NCBI RefSeq assembly: GCF_025961575.1
Contig: NZ_JAOQNX010000028.1
Coordinates: 1 to 64,000, forward strand
DNA length: 64,000 nt
Reading direction: 5' to 3'
DNA from: Rhodoblastus acidophilus
GTDB lineage: Bacteria > Pseudomonadota > Alphaproteobacteria > Rhizobiales > Beijerinckiaceae
The notes under the pieces are model-generated. The model was not told the DNA's origin and did no database searches. It saw nothing but the letters and a program-made list of their open reading frames with translations. The position numbers and the translations under genes are program-made. Of this stretch, positions 17,269 to 27,012 are shown one piece after another; the first letter of the stretch is position 1; every line of letters starts with the position of its first letter.

Positions 17269-17742
17269 GTGCGCCGCCTGTTCGCCCCGCTGCTGGTCGC
17301 CGCGCTCGCCTTCCCCGTCCAGGCGCAGGAGGAGGACTCGCTGCGGCTGGCGCGGCTGGTGGTCGAAAGCTCGGGGCTGTCGCGCTCGTTCCACGGACTG
17401 ACCGAGGCCATGCGCGCGGATTTTTCGCGCGCCGCCGTGACGCGGCCGGACCTCGCCGGCGACCTCCAGGCGGCTCTGGCCGACATGCAGCCCGCCTTCG
17501 ACGCCGAGGCCGACGAGATGACGGGGAAAGCCGCCGCCATTTACGCGCAAAAACTGTCGCGGCGCGAACTCGCGGATTGCGCAGTGTTTTTCGCGGGCCC
17601 ATCGGGAAAAGCCTATGTCGCGGCGCAGCCGGCGATCCTCGCCGAGCTCGGTCCCATCCTCGAAGACTGGCGCCGCACGGCCTCCGTGACCCTCACCACG
17701 AGGCTGCGCGAAAAATTGCGCGCCAAAGGCAAGGATTTTTAG
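17269..17742 (+). CDS. DUF2059 family secreted protein
   Basis: A 157-aa protein starting at GTG 17269 with a signal peptide (MRRLFAPLLVAALAFPVQAQ, probable cleavage after AQA). The rest is helical and fits the DUF2059 family, with an ELADCAVFFAGPSGKAY segment equivalent to the family's conserved F-x-S-x-x-G-K motif. The function of the family is unknown; it is expected in the periplasm. It lies between rpiA and gor, separated from gor by a single nucleotide, so the three are almost certainly cotranscribed. Confidence 0.85.
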   Translation: MRRLFAPLLVAALAFPVQAQEEDSLRLARLVVESSGLSRSFHGLTEAMRADFSRAAVTRPDLAGDLQAALADMQPAFDAEADEMTGKAAAIYAQKLSRRELADCAVFFAGPSGKAYVAAQPAILAELGPILEDWRRTASVTLTTRLREKLRAKGKDF

Positions 17743-17743
17743 G

Positions 17744-19123
17744 ATGAGCTTCGACCTCGACCTTTTCGTCATCGGCGCCGGTTCGGGCGGCGTGCGCGCC
17801 GCGCGCATCGCGGCGGGCCATGGCGCCAAGGTGATGGTCGCCGAGGAATTCCGCATTGGCGGAACCTGCGTCATCCGCGGCTGCGTGCCGAAAAAGCTCT
17901 ATGTCTATGCCTCGCGTTTCGCCGGCGATTTCGAGGCGGCGGGGAGTTTTGGCTGGCGTCTGGCGCAAAAGCCGACCTTCGACTGGACAAAACTGGTGGC
18001 GGCCAAGGAGGCCGAGATCAGTCGTCTGTCAGGGCTCTATGCCGCCAATCTCGGCAAGGCCAATGTCGAGATCGTGCAGGAGCGCGCCGAGATCGAGGGG
18101 CCCAACGAGGTGCGGCTGAAAAGCTCGGGCCGGCGCCTCACAGCAAGACACATTCTGGTGGCGACCGGCGGCGCGCCGCAGATGCATCCCGAAATTCCCG
18201 GGATCGAACACGCCATTTCCTCCAACGAAATTTTTGACCTGCCGAAATTTCCGCAAAGATTGGTTGTGGTCGGCAGCGGCTATATCGCCGTCGAATTCGC
18301 CAGCATTTTTGCCCGGCTTGGCGCGGAGGTCACGCTGCTGTTCCGCGCCGACCGCATTTTACGCGGTTTCGATGATTTTATGCGCGACGGCTTGGCGGAG
18401 GCCTTGGCTGCGGCGGGGGTGAGGCAATTAGCCGGCGTGCTGCCAACCTCCATCGAAAAAACTGTTGAGGGCCTGCGCGTCGGCCTTTCCAACGGCGGAA
18501 CGCTCGCCGCCGACCAGATTCTGGTCGCCACCGGCCGCGCCCCGCACACGGCGGGGCTCGGGTTGGAGAAAGCGGGCGTCGAACTGGACTGGAACGGCGC
18601 GGTCCGGGTCGATGCGGAAAGCCGGACCAATGTGCCGTCGATCCATGCGGTCGGCGACGTCACCCACCGCATCAACCTGACGCCGGTGGCGATCCGCGAG
18701 GGCCATCTTCTGGCGGACCGCCTGTTTGGCGGCGGCATCCAAATGGTCGATTACGATTTCATCCCCACCGCCGTCTTCACCACGCCGGAAATCGGCACGG
18801 TCGGCCTCCCCGAGGATTTGGCGCGCGAGAAATTTCAGACTGTCGATGTTTACCAGACCAGCTTCCGCCCGATGAAGGCGACGCTCTCGGGTGGGTCTGA
18901 GCGCACGCGCATGAAAATCGTCGTCGATGGCGACAGCGACCGCGTGCTCGGAGTCCATATTCTGGGCGAGGACGCCGGCGAAATCGTGCAGGCGCTCGCC
19001 ATTTCGCTGAGGCTGGGCGCGAAAAAGGCCGATTTCGACGCCACCATGGCGTTGCATCCGTCCGCGGCCGAGGAATTGGTCACCCTGCGGACGCGGACGG
19101 CGCGCTACACGCGCGACCAGTAG
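17744..19123 (+). CDS. gor: Glutathione-disulfide reductase
   Basis: A 459-aa FAD enzyme reducing GSSG with NADPH. Domains in order: FAD-binding (VIGAGSGGVRAARIAA), redox disulfide Cys42/Cys47 in GGTCVIRGCVPKK, NADPH-binding (VVGSGYIAVEFASIFARLG), a second FAD motif (SIHAVGDVTHR) and the dimer interface with catalytic His-Glu (HPSAAEELVT). The CVIRGCVPKK loop is typical of glutathione reductases rather than lipoamide dehydrogenases. It starts one nucleotide after the DUF2059 stop. Together with the upstream Atm1-type exporter it points to a glutathione-centred group. It converges on the alcohol dehydrogenase gene. Confidence 0.95.
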   Translation: MSFDLDLFVIGAGSGGVRAARIAAGHGAKVMVAEEFRIGGTCVIRGCVPKKLYVYASRFAGDFEAAGSFGWRLAQKPTFDWTKLVAAKEAEISRLSGLYAANLGKANVEIVQERAEIEGPNEVRLKSSGRRLTARHILVATGGAPQMHPEIPGIEHAISSNEIFDLPKFPQRLVVVGSGYIAVEFASIFARLGAEVTLLFRADRILRGFDDFMRDGLAEALAAAGVRQLAGVLPTSIEKTVEGLRVGLSNGGTLAADQILVATGRAPHTAGLGLEKAGVELDWNGAVRVDAESRTNVPSIHAVGDVTHRINLTPVAIREGHLLADRLFGGGIQMVDYDFIPTAVFTTPEIGTVGLPEDLAREKFQTVDVYQTSFRPMKATLSGGSERTRMKIVVDGDSDRVLGVHILGEDAGEIVQALAISLRLGAKKADFDATMALHPSAAEELVTLRTRTARYTRDQ

Positions 19124-19166
19124 CCCTGCGAGGCGGAGGCGGAGCCTCCGTCTCGAGGGCGCGCCG

Positions 19167-20216
19167 CTATGCGCGCAGCGAGGCGATGTCGATGACGTAG
19201 CGATGTCTCAGGTCGCTGTTCGCCATGCGCTTGTAGGCCTCGTTGATCTCCTGGATCTTGATCGTCTCGATCTCGGCGTGAATGCCGTGCTTGCCGCAAA
19301 AGTCCAGCATTTCCTGGGTCTCGCGGATGCCGCCGATGATCGAGCCCGCCACGGAGCGCCGGCCGAAGATCAGCGGCACGGTGTCCACGGGGTCCTTGCC
19401 CTTGCCGATGAACCCGACCAGAACCAGCGTCCCGTCGAGCGCCAGCGTAGGAATATAGGGGTTCACATCGTGGTCGTTGGGGGCGGTGTCGATGATCAGA
19501 TCGAAGCCGCCCGCCACCGCTTTCATCTGCGCCCTGTCCGTGGACAGCACCACATGATCGGCGCCCAGGCGCCGCGCGTCGGCCTCCTTGCTCGGCGAGC
19601 GGGTGAACAGGGTGACATGGGCGCCCAGCGCCTTGGCGAGTTTCAGCGCCATATGGCCGAGGCCGCCCAGGCCGATCACCCCGACGCGGCTGCCCGCGTG
19701 AACCTTCCAATGCCGCAGCGGCGACCAGGTCGTAATGCCCGCGCATAGCAGCGGCGCGGCGCCGGCGAGGTCGAGCGCGTCGGGGATGCGGACGACGAAT
19801 TTTTCCGAGACGACGATTTGTTCCGAATAGCCGCCATAGGTCGGCGTCCCGTCGCGGCGGTCGAGACTATTATAAGTGTAGGTGGGGACCGCCTCGCAAT
19901 ATTGCTCCAGCCCCTGCCCGCAGGGCTCGCAGCTCTGGCAGGAATCCACCATGCAGCCGACGCCGACGCGGTCGCCGACCTTGAAGCGCACCGCTTTCGG
20001 CCCGACCGCCGAAACGATGCCGATGACCTCATGGCCGGGCACCATCGGATAGATCGAACCGCCCCAGTCATTGTCGACCTGATGCAGGTCGGAATGGCAG
20101 ACCCCGCAGAATTTCACGTCGATCTGCACATCGTCCGCGCGCAGGGCGCGCCGGCTGAAACGCCAGGGCGCCAGCGCCTGCTTCTCGCCGGGGGCGGCGA
20201 AACCGAGAACTTCCAT
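19167..20216 (-). CDS. Zinc-dependent NADP alcohol/aldehyde dehydrogenase (YahK/CAD type)
   Basis: A 349-aa medium-chain dehydrogenase/reductase. ATG 20216 has GGGAG about 6 nt upstream and gives the same length as E. coli YahK (349 aa). Catalytic zinc ligands are in CGVCHSD and GHE; the structural zinc Cys cluster is in SCQSCEPCGQGLEQYC; the Rossmann motif is GVIGLGGLGHMALKLAKALG. Enzymes of this group usually reduce aldehydes with NADPH. The gene stands alone, convergent with gor. Confidence 0.92.
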   Translation of the reverse strand: MEVLGFAAPGEKQALAPWRFSRRALRADDVQIDVKFCGVCHSDLHQVDNDWGGSIYPMVPGHEVIGIVSAVGPKAVRFKVGDRVGVGCMVDSCQSCEPCGQGLEQYCEAVPTYTYNSLDRRDGTPTYGGYSEQIVVSEKFVVRIPDALDLAGAAPLLCAGITTWSPLRHWKVHAGSRVGVIGLGGLGHMALKLAKALGAHVTLFTRSPSKEADARRLGADHVVLSTDRAQMKAVAGGFDLIIDTAPNDHDVNPYIPTLALDGTLVLVGFIGKGKDPVDTVPLIFGRRSVAGSIIGGIRETQEMLDFCGKHGIHAEIETIKIQEINEAYKRMANSDLRHRYVIDIASLRA

Positions 20217-20317
20217 CAACGACTCCCGTCAGTGGCCGGCTTGCGCCGGCGGCCTGGACGGAAAATAGGATGAAATTCTCATGACGCCCACGCGAATTTT
20301 GCAATTCCCGCTTTGCG

Positions 20318-21817
20318 TCAGATCGTCTGGTTGTAGGCGCCCACTTCCGGATTTTCGCGCAGCACGGCGTCGACCGCCTTGAACATGGCGTGCAGATTCG
20401 CGCCGGAAGCCGGGCTTTCCACAACCACGACCAGCTCCGGCTTGTTCGAGGAGGCGCGCACCAGACCCCAGGTGCCGTCGGCGACGGTGACGCGCACGCC
20501 GTTGACTGTGACGAGGCTGACAATGTCCTGGCCGATGATCTTTTCGCCGGCGGCCTGCATGGCCTCGAAGCGCGCAATCACGCGGTCGACAACCTCATAT
20601 TTCACCTCGTCGGCGCAATGCGGCGACATGGTCGGCGAGCCCCAGGTTTTCGGCAGGTCGGCATAGAGATCGGCCATGCTCTTGCCGGGGTTGCGGTCGA
20701 GCATGTCGAGCACATGCACCGCGGTGAGCAGGCCGTCGTCATAGCCGCGGCCAATCGGCGCATTGAAGAAGAAATGGCCGGATTTTTCGAAGCCGGCGAG
20801 CGCCTGAAGCTCGGTGACGCGGCGCTTGATGTAGCTGTGCCCGGTCTTCCAGTAATCGGTCTTGACGCCATGGGCGAGCAGCATGGGATCGCTGGCGAAC
20901 AGGCCTGTGCTTTTGACGTCGACCACGAACGTGGCGCCCCGGTGCAGTTTGGAGAGATCTCGCGCCAGCATGACGCCGATCTTGTCGGCAAAAATCTCCT
21001 CGCCGTTATTGTCGACCACGCCGCAGCGGTCGCCGTCGCCATCAAAGCCCAAGCCCACGTCGGCGCCGGTTTCGCGCACCTTCGCCGCCATGGCGTGCAG
21101 CATCTCCAAATCTTCGGGATTGGGATTGTAGCGCGGAAACGTGTAGTCGGGGGTGACGTCGAGCGGGACGACTTCGCAGCCCAGGCGCTCCAGAAGCTGC
21201 GGCGCGAAGGCGCCGGCCGTGCCATTGCCGCAGGCGGCGACCACCTTGAGCTTGCGCTTCAGTTTTTTCCCGGAGGCGAGATCGTCGAGATAGATGCGGC
21301 CAAAGTTCTCGACATATTCGTAGGAGCCGCCGGACCGGCTTTCAAAGCGCCCGGCGAGCACGATGTCGCGCAGCCGCCCCATTTCGTCCGGGCCAAAGGT
21401 CACCGGACGCTGCGCGCCCATTTTGACCCCGGTCCAGCCATTGTCATTGTGCGAGGCCGTGACCATGGCCACCGCAGGGCAATCCAGCGCGAACTGGGCG
21501 AAATAGGCCATGGGCGACAGGGCCAAGCCGATGTCCACCACTTCGACGCCGCCGGACATCAGGCCGCAGATCAGCGCCTGCTTGATCGACAGCGAATAGG
21601 AGCGGAAATCATGGCCGGTGGCGAGGCGGGGTTTGACGCCCATTTCGTGCAGCAGCGTGGCGAGGCCGAGGCCGAGCGCCTGCACGCCCAACAGGTTCAG
21701 CTCCTTGCCGAACAGCCAGCGCGCGTCGTATTCGCGAAAGCCGGTGGGTTTGACCAGCGGCAGGCGCTCATATTCGAAGGTGTTCGGCTCGAGGACGGCG
21801 ACGGGTTTGGGCAGCAT
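20318..21817 (-). CDS. Phosphomannomutase/phosphoglucomutase
   Basis: A 499-aa alpha-D-phosphohexomutase interconverting the 6- and 1-phosphates of mannose (and often glucose). ATG 21817 is used; an earlier in-frame codon lies in non-coding sequence. The N-terminal FREYDARW motif is followed by the phosphoserine loop VTASHN (Ser122), the magnesium loop GFDGDGDR (Asp259, 261, 263), the sugar-binding FEKSGHFFFN and the phosphate-binding loop with R-A-S-S-N-K-P. It is downstream of, and likely works with, the GDP-mannose enzyme gene: mannose-6-P to mannose-1-P to GDP-mannose for surface polysaccharides. A palindromic repeat separates the two. Confidence 0.92.
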   Translation of the reverse strand: MLPKPVAVLEPNTFEYERLPLVKPTGFREYDARWLFGKELNLLGVQALGLGLATLLHEMGVKPRLATGHDFRSYSLSIKQALICGLMSGGVEVVDIGLALSPMAYFAQFALDCPAVAMVTASHNDNGWTGVKMGAQRPVTFGPDEMGRLRDIVLAGRFESRSGGSYEYVENFGRIYLDDLASGKKLKRKLKVVAACGNGTAGAFAPQLLERLGCEVVPLDVTPDYTFPRYNPNPEDLEMLHAMAAKVRETGADVGLGFDGDGDRCGVVDNNGEEIFADKIGVMLARDLSKLHRGATFVVDVKSTGLFASDPMLLAHGVKTDYWKTGHSYIKRRVTELQALAGFEKSGHFFFNAPIGRGYDDGLLTAVHVLDMLDRNPGKSMADLYADLPKTWGSPTMSPHCADEVKYEVVDRVIARFEAMQAAGEKIIGQDIVSLVTVNGVRVTVADGTWGLVRASSNKPELVVVVESPASGANLHAMFKAVDAVLRENPEVGAYNQTI

Positions 21818-21882
21818 GTGGGACTCGCAAAGCGAAAGGCGGGCGTGGAATAGCACGTTTGTCCGCGCGTCGCAGGGACGAA

Positions 21883-21973
21883 CCCCTCATCCGGCGCGCT
21901 TTGCGCGCCACCTTCTCCCGCCATAGGGCTTCCGAAAGGACGCCCGTCGGCCGACGGGCTATGGGGAGAAGGA
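21883..21973. repeat. Dispersed palindromic repeat, family 2
   Basis: It reads cccctcatccgg, a short GC inverted repeat, ccaccttctcccgccatag, a hairpin-forming cgcccgtcgg/ccgacggg segment, then ctatggggagaagga. A close relative is at 36816-36903 and a partial inverted relative at 36715-36775. It sits between manC and the mutase gene and fills most of their 178-bp gap. Confidence 0.8.
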
Positions 21974-21995
21974 AGCGCGCGCCGAAAACTCGTGC

Positions 21996-23408
21996 TTATG
22001 CGCGGTGATAAACGTCCTCGATGCGGACGATGTCGTCCTCGCCGAGATAGGAGCCGGTCTGCACTTCGATCAGCTCCAGGTCGATCTTTCCCGGATTGAC
22101 CAGCCGATGGACGCTGCCTATCGGCAGATAAATCGACTCGTTTTCGTGCACCATCAATGTGTCGGCGTCGCGCGTGACTTCGGCCACGCCACGCACCACG
22201 ATCCAGTGCTCGGCCCGGTGAAAATGCTTTTGCAGCGACAGCTTATGGCCGGGCTTGACGACGATGCGCTTGACCTGATGCCGGTCGCCGCCGTCGATCG
22301 ACTGGTAATAGCCCCAGGGCCTGTAGACGCGGCGATGCTCCTGCGCCTCCTTGCGCTTGCGCCGCTTCAGCTCGTCGACGAGTTCCTTGACCTTGTCGCC
22401 ATATTGCGCGCCGAGGACCAGCACGGCGTCATCGGTGGTGACGACAATGACATCCTTGACGCCCAGCACCGCCGTCAGCGTGTCGTCGGCGCGAACGTAG
22501 CAATTCTCGCCGCCCACCACGACGCCATGGCCGCGCACGGCGTTGCCGCGATCGTCCTTGTCCGAGAGCTCCCAGACCGCCTGCCAGTTGCCGACGTCCG
22601 ACCAGCCGATGTCGGCGGGAATGACGGCGGCGTGCGAGGTGCGCTCCATCACCGCATAGTCGATCGAGGTTTTCGGCGCCTTGCCGAAAGCGGCCTTGTC
22701 GAGCGCGAGAAAACCCAGATCCGTCCTGGCCTTGGTGAAAGCTTCTGCGGCGGCGGCGGCGATTTCCGGCTCGAAGGCGTCGAGTTCGCCGCGCATCACA
22801 TCGGCGCGGAAGAAGAAATTGCCGGAATTCCAGAGATAGCCCTGCGCGATGTATTTTTCCGCCGTTTTGGCGTCGGGCTTTTCGACGAAAGCCTCGACCT
22901 TGGCGACGCCCGATTCGGCGACGGCGACGGCGCCGGGCCTGATGTAGCCATAGCCTGTGGCGGGACCGGTGGGCGTAATGCCGAGCGTCACGATATGGCC
23001 CTGGGCCGCCGCCTCAGCCGCCTTCACGCACAGGGCCTGAAAGGCCTCGATCTTCTGCACCACATGGTCCGCGGCGAACACCGCGACCACGGAGTCCGGC
23101 GCGCGGGCGGCGGCGATTTCGCAGGCGATGGCCACGGCAGCGGCAGAATCGCGGCGCTCCGGCTCAAGCACGATCTGCCCCTGAACCCCGATCTGCGCCA
23201 TCTGCTCCTGCACGAGAAAGCGGTAGTCGTGGTTGGTGACGATCACCGGCGCGGCGAAAGCCTCCGCATTCAGGCGCAACAAAGTGTTTTGAAAGGTGGA
23301 GCGCTCGCCGAGCAGAGCAATGAATTGTTTGGGCATGCTTTCGCGCGAGGCGGGCCACACCCGCGTGCCCGCGCCGCCGCACATGATCACTGGAATGATT
23401 TTGTTCAT
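21996..23408 (-). CDS. manC: Mannose-1-phosphate guanylyltransferase / mannose-6-phosphate isomerase
   Basis: A 470-aa bifunctional enzyme of the AlgA/ManC (type II) class. The start MNKIIPVIMCGGAG (ATG 23408) places the nucleotidyltransferase loop GGAGTRVWPASR at residue 11 as usual. The guanylyltransferase domain covers about 1-330, with the conserved FVEKPD motif. The C-terminal cupin, from RPWGYYQSIDGG to the end, carries the isomerase metal residues in LQKHFHRAEHWIVV. It would make GDP-mannose from mannose-1-P and mannose-6-P from fructose-6-P. It sits where prmC is often found after prfA. Confidence 0.93.
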   Translation of the reverse strand: MNKIIPVIMCGGAGTRVWPASRESMPKQFIALLGERSTFQNTLLRLNAEAFAAPVIVTNHDYRFLVQEQMAQIGVQGQIVLEPERRDSAAAVAIACEIAAARAPDSVVAVFAADHVVQKIEAFQALCVKAAEAAAQGHIVTLGITPTGPATGYGYIRPGAVAVAESGVAKVEAFVEKPDAKTAEKYIAQGYLWNSGNFFFRADVMRGELDAFEPEIAAAAAEAFTKARTDLGFLALDKAAFGKAPKTSIDYAVMERTSHAAVIPADIGWSDVGNWQAVWELSDKDDRGNAVRGHGVVVGGENCYVRADDTLTAVLGVKDVIVVTTDDAVLVLGAQYGDKVKELVDELKRRKRKEAQEHRRVYRPWGYYQSIDGGDRHQVKRIVVKPGHKLSLQKHFHRAEHWIVVRGVAEVTRDADTLMVHENESIYLPIGSVHRLVNPGKIDLELIEVQTGSYLGEDDIVRIEDVYHRA

Positions 23409-23494
23409 GCATCCCCCGCATCGCGTATCGCCAAGGATTAGCCCTGCAATACGGCTCCCACAAGACATTCTCGTCGCCACAACCGGCGGCGCGC

Positions 23495-24562
23495 CTACGC
23501 GGCTTCGCTTTCGGCCAGCAGCCGCGCCTGATGGTCGGCGATCAGCGGATCCAAAATCTCGTCCAGCGCCTCGCCTTCCATGACCTTGTCGATCTTGTAG
23601 AGGGTGAGATTGATGCGGTGCTCGCTGACGCGTCCCTGGGGGAAATTATAGGTGCGGATGCGCTCGGAGCGATCGCCGGAGCCGACCTGCGCCTTGCGAT
23701 CGGCGGCGCGCTCGGAGTCCAACCGGTTCCGTTCAAGGTCGAACAGGCGCGAGCGCAACACTTCCATGGCCTTGGCCTTGTTGCGGTGCTGCGAGCGCTC
23801 CTCCTGCATCATCACCACAATGCCGCTGGGGATATGGGTGATGCGGATCGCCGATTCCGTCTTGTTGACGTGCTGGCCGCCGGCGCCGCCGGCGCGCATC
23901 GTGTCGATGCGCAAATCGCCTTCGTCGATGGCGAGATCGACCTCCTGCGCCTCGGGCAGCACGGCGACGGTCGCGGCGGAGGTGTGGATGCGCCCCTGCG
24001 TTTCGGTCGCGGGCACGCGCTGCACGCGATGGGTGCCGCTTTCGAATTTCAGCCGGGCGAACACGCCCCTGCCCTGGACCTGGGCGATGATTTCCTTGAA
24101 CCCGCCCGCCGTGCCCTCGCTCGCGGACAATAGCTCCATCTTCCAGCCGTGGAGCGCCGCATATTTCTGGTACATGCGAAACAGGTCGCCGGCGAACAAA
24201 GCGGCCTCGTCGCCGCCGGTTCCGGCGCGGATTTCCAGGATGGCGCCTTTTTCATCCGCCGCGTCGCGCGGCAGCAGCGACAGGCGCAGGGCGCGCTCGG
24301 CTTCGGCGAGTTTTTCGCGCGCCCCCGGCAATTCTTCCGAGGCCATGGCGCGCATGTCAGCATCGGCGGACGACGTCAGGCCTTCGAGATCGTCGACCTC
24401 CGTCAGCAGCGCGCGATAGGCGCGGATCGAGGCGGCGACCGGCTCGAGATCGGCGAGTTCGCGCGACAGGGCCGAGAACGCGCTCGCATCGCCCTGGGCG
24501 AGGCGATGTTCGATCTCCTCATGGCGGCGCAGAATGATGTCGAGTTTTTCGGCAGGAAGCAT
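23495..24562 (-). CDS. prfA: Peptide chain release factor 1
   Basis: A 355-aa class I release factor reading UAA and UAG. It has the RF1 codon-recognition tripeptide P-A-T at 184-186 and the peptidyl-hydrolase loop GGQ at 228-230 ([13 protein letters not shown]). The N-terminal helical domain and the C-terminal basic tail are complete. It starts 19 nt after the ptsP stop and is probably cotranscribed with ptsP. The methyltransferase gene prmC, which commonly follows prfA and whose product methylates the GGQ glutamine, is not downstream here. Confidence 0.97.
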   Translation of the reverse strand: MLPAEKLDIILRRHEEIEHRLAQGDASAFSALSRELADLEPVAASIRAYRALLTEVDDLEGLTSSADADMRAMASEELPGAREKLAEAERALRLSLLPRDAADEKGAILEIRAGTGGDEAALFAGDLFRMYQKYAALHGWKMELLSASEGTAGGFKEIIAQVQGRGVFARLKFESGTHRVQRVPATETQGRIHTSAATVAVLPEAQEVDLAIDEGDLRIDTMRAGGAGGQHVNKTESAIRITHIPSGIVVMMQEERSQHRNKAKAMEVLRSRLFDLERNRLDSERAADRKAQVGSGDRSERIRTYNFPQGRVSEHRINLTLYKIDKVMEGEALDEILDPLIADHQARLLAESEAA

Positions 24563-24581
24563 CTGGACTTGCTAATGCGCG

Positions 24582-26846
24582 CTAGAGCGGAACGCAATGC
24601 GCTTCGGCAAAAGCCTGCAATTCCCGCCGAATGGAAAAACTGTGATCGAGCCGTTCGATCATCGGCATCAGCAGCGCGTTGAGCGCGCCGAGATCGACGG
24701 CGCGGATCGCGGCCTTGACCGGGCCGATCGACGAGGGCGTCATCGACAGGCCGCGAAAACCGATCGCCGCCAAAGCCAGCGCCTCGAGCGGCTTGCCACC
24801 CATTTCGCCGCACAGGGTCACGGGTTTCTCGTATCGGGAGGCGACGTCGACGATGGATTTCAGCGCCCGCAGATTGGGGGCGGAGAGATCGTCGAAGCGC
24901 GCGGAGACCCTTTTGTTGTCGCGGTCCGCCGCGAACAAATATTGGGTGAGGTCGTTGGAGCCGACCGAGAGGAAATCGGCGAGTTCGCAGATTTCGTCGA
25001 GCTGCCACAGCAGCGAGGGCACCTCGACCATGACGCCCAGTTGCAGGTTGCTCGGCGTCTTGTAGTCGTGCCGGCGCAAGAACTCCATCTCGCGCACGCA
25101 AATGTCGCGGGCGGCGACGAATTCGCTGGTTTTGGCCACCATGGGGAACATGATGCGCAGCATCCGGCCTTCGGCGGCGCGCAGCATGGCGCGGATCTGC
25201 ATGCGCAGCAGTCCAGGACGGTCGAGGCCGATGCGGATCGCGCGCCAGCCGAGCGCCGGATTCTCCTCCTCGACCTTGGCCATATAGGGCAGGACCTTGT
25301 CCGAGCCGATGTCCAGCGTGCGGAAGGTCACGGGAATATTGCCCACGGAATCCAACACTTTGCGATAGAGCGCATATTGCTGGGACTGGCGCGGGAAGCT
25401 CGGCGCGACCATGAACTGCAATTCGGTGCGGAACAGGCCGATGGATTGCGCGCCCACCTCTTCGGCGTGCTGGCAGTCGATCAGCAGGCCGGCATTCATG
25501 TGCAGGCCGATCTCCACCCCGTCCTTGGTGACGGCGGGGACATCGCGCAGCTTGTGATATTGCTCGCGCCGCCGCGCCCGCAGCCGCGCTTTTTCGCCGT
25601 AAGCGGTTTCGACATCCGGCGGCGGCCGCAGCTGCACCTCGCCGGAGCCGCCGTCGACGATGATGGCGTCGCCGGTTTCGACGAGGTCGGTGACATTCGG
25701 CACTTCGCCGACGGCGGGAATGCCGAGCGCGCGGGCGATGATGGCGACATGGCTGGTCGGCCCGCCATCCTCCAGCACCAGGCCGCGCAGATTGGCGCGC
25801 TCATAGTCGAGCAGCGAGGCCGGCCCCATGTTGCGGGCGACGAGAATGGCGTTGTCGGGCAGCGCGCCGCCATGGGGCGGGGTGACGCCGGTGAGCTGCT
25901 GCAGCAGGCGATTGGCGAGATCGTCGAGATCGTGCAGACGCTCGCGCAAATAGGGATCGGTCTGGCGCTGCAATTTGGCGCGGGCGTCGTTCTGGACGCG
26001 CTCGACCGCCGCTTCCGCCGTCAGGCCGGAATCCAAGGCTTCGCGCAGCCGCCGCATCCAGCCGCGATCATTGGCGAACATGCGCACGGTTTCGAGCACG
26101 TCGCGGTGCTCGCCGGCGCCATAGCGGTCGCCGCGCGCGATCAGCACGTCGATCTGCTCGCGCATGGCCTGGATCGCCGCGTCGAGCCGGGCGTTCTCGG
26201 TTTCAAAACTCTCGGCGACCAGTTGCTTGACGATGATGCGCGGCTCATGCAGCACGACATGGCCGAGGCCGACGCCTTCGGAGAGCGGCGAGCCCACCAG
26301 CGCCATCGGCTTTTGCAGGCTCAGACTCTGGCCGGGCGCGGCCAGCGACTGCAGCTCGCCCGAGGCGATCATTTCGGCCAGCAGCATGGCCGTGGTCTGC
26401 AGCGCCTCGACTTCCTCTTCCGAATAGGTGCGCCGCGCCCGGTTCTGCACGACGAGGACGCCGAGCGTATTGCCGCCGCGCAGGATCGGCACGCCGAGGA
26501 AACTTTGATAGACCTCTTCGCCCGTCTCCGGGCGGTAGCTGAAGGCGGGATGGGCCTGGGCGTCGGCGAGCGCGAGCGGCTCGGCTTTTTCCGCGATCAG
26601 GCCGACCAGGCCTTCGCCTGTTGTCATGGTGGTGAGGTGGACCGCCTCGCGGTTCAGACCCTCGGTGGCGTAGAGCTCGAGCTTGCCGTCGGAGCGCAGC
26701 ACATAGACCGAGCAGACTTCGGCCACCATATTGGCGGCGATATGGATGACGATGCGATCGAGGCGCGCCTGCGCGCTCACCGGCTCCGCCATAACCTCGC
26801 GAAGCCGGCGCAGAAGCAGACGAGGTCCGCCCAAACCGCCGCGCAT
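24582..26846 (-). CDS. ptsP: PEP-protein phosphotransferase EI-Ntr (PtsP)
   Basis: A 754-aa first enzyme of the nitrogen PTS, which transfers phosphate from PEP to NPr. ATG 26846 gives the usual start M-R-G-G-x-x-G-P-R-L-L-L-R-R-L-R. Domain order: GAF (about 20-160), the HPr-binding PEP-utiliser N-terminal helices, the phospho-His domain with His366 in GGPTSHVAIIARALGIPAV, and the PEP-binding barrel with TLDIGSDK, MVEVPS and catalytic Cys in VTLCGEMGG. The GAF domain marks it as PtsP rather than sugar EI. The neighbours lysC and prfA match the usual alphaproteobacterial order. Confidence 0.96.
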   Translation of the reverse strand: MRGGLGGPRLLLRRLREVMAEPVSAQARLDRIVIHIAANMVAEVCSVYVLRSDGKLELYATEGLNREAVHLTTMTTGEGLVGLIAEKAEPLALADAQAHPAFSYRPETGEEVYQSFLGVPILRGGNTLGVLVVQNRARRTYSEEEVEALQTTAMLLAEMIASGELQSLAAPGQSLSLQKPMALVGSPLSEGVGLGHVVLHEPRIIVKQLVAESFETENARLDAAIQAMREQIDVLIARGDRYGAGEHRDVLETVRMFANDRGWMRRLREALDSGLTAEAAVERVQNDARAKLQRQTDPYLRERLHDLDDLANRLLQQLTGVTPPHGGALPDNAILVARNMGPASLLDYERANLRGLVLEDGGPTSHVAIIARALGIPAVGEVPNVTDLVETGDAIIVDGGSGEVQLRPPPDVETAYGEKARLRARRREQYHKLRDVPAVTKDGVEIGLHMNAGLLIDCQHAEEVGAQSIGLFRTELQFMVAPSFPRQSQQYALYRKVLDSVGNIPVTFRTLDIGSDKVLPYMAKVEEENPALGWRAIRIGLDRPGLLRMQIRAMLRAAEGRMLRIMFPMVAKTSEFVAARDICVREMEFLRRHDYKTPSNLQLGVMVEVPSLLWQLDEICELADFLSVGSNDLTQYLFAADRDNKRVSARFDDLSAPNLRALKSIVDVASRYEKPVTLCGEMGGKPLEALALAAIGFRGLSMTPSSIGPVKAAIRAVDLGALNALLMPMIERLDHSFSIRRELQAFAEAHCVPL

Positions 26847-27012
26847 TGTGCCGTCCTGTCTGGAACGCGCGGAAAACGCGCTCCTCATAACGTTCCTATC
26901 ACCTATCCAAGACGCGAACGCCTTGGCAAATATCAAGGCGATTCTTGCGTCGCCTTCCCGCCACCAATAAGGATGCAAAGTCCGGACCGCAAGGGTCCGA
27001 AAGTCTGTAACT

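Noticed and set aside
23409-23494. Small gene between manC and prfA
   Set aside because: The 86-bp gap has only frames continuing from the neighbours and no ribosome site.
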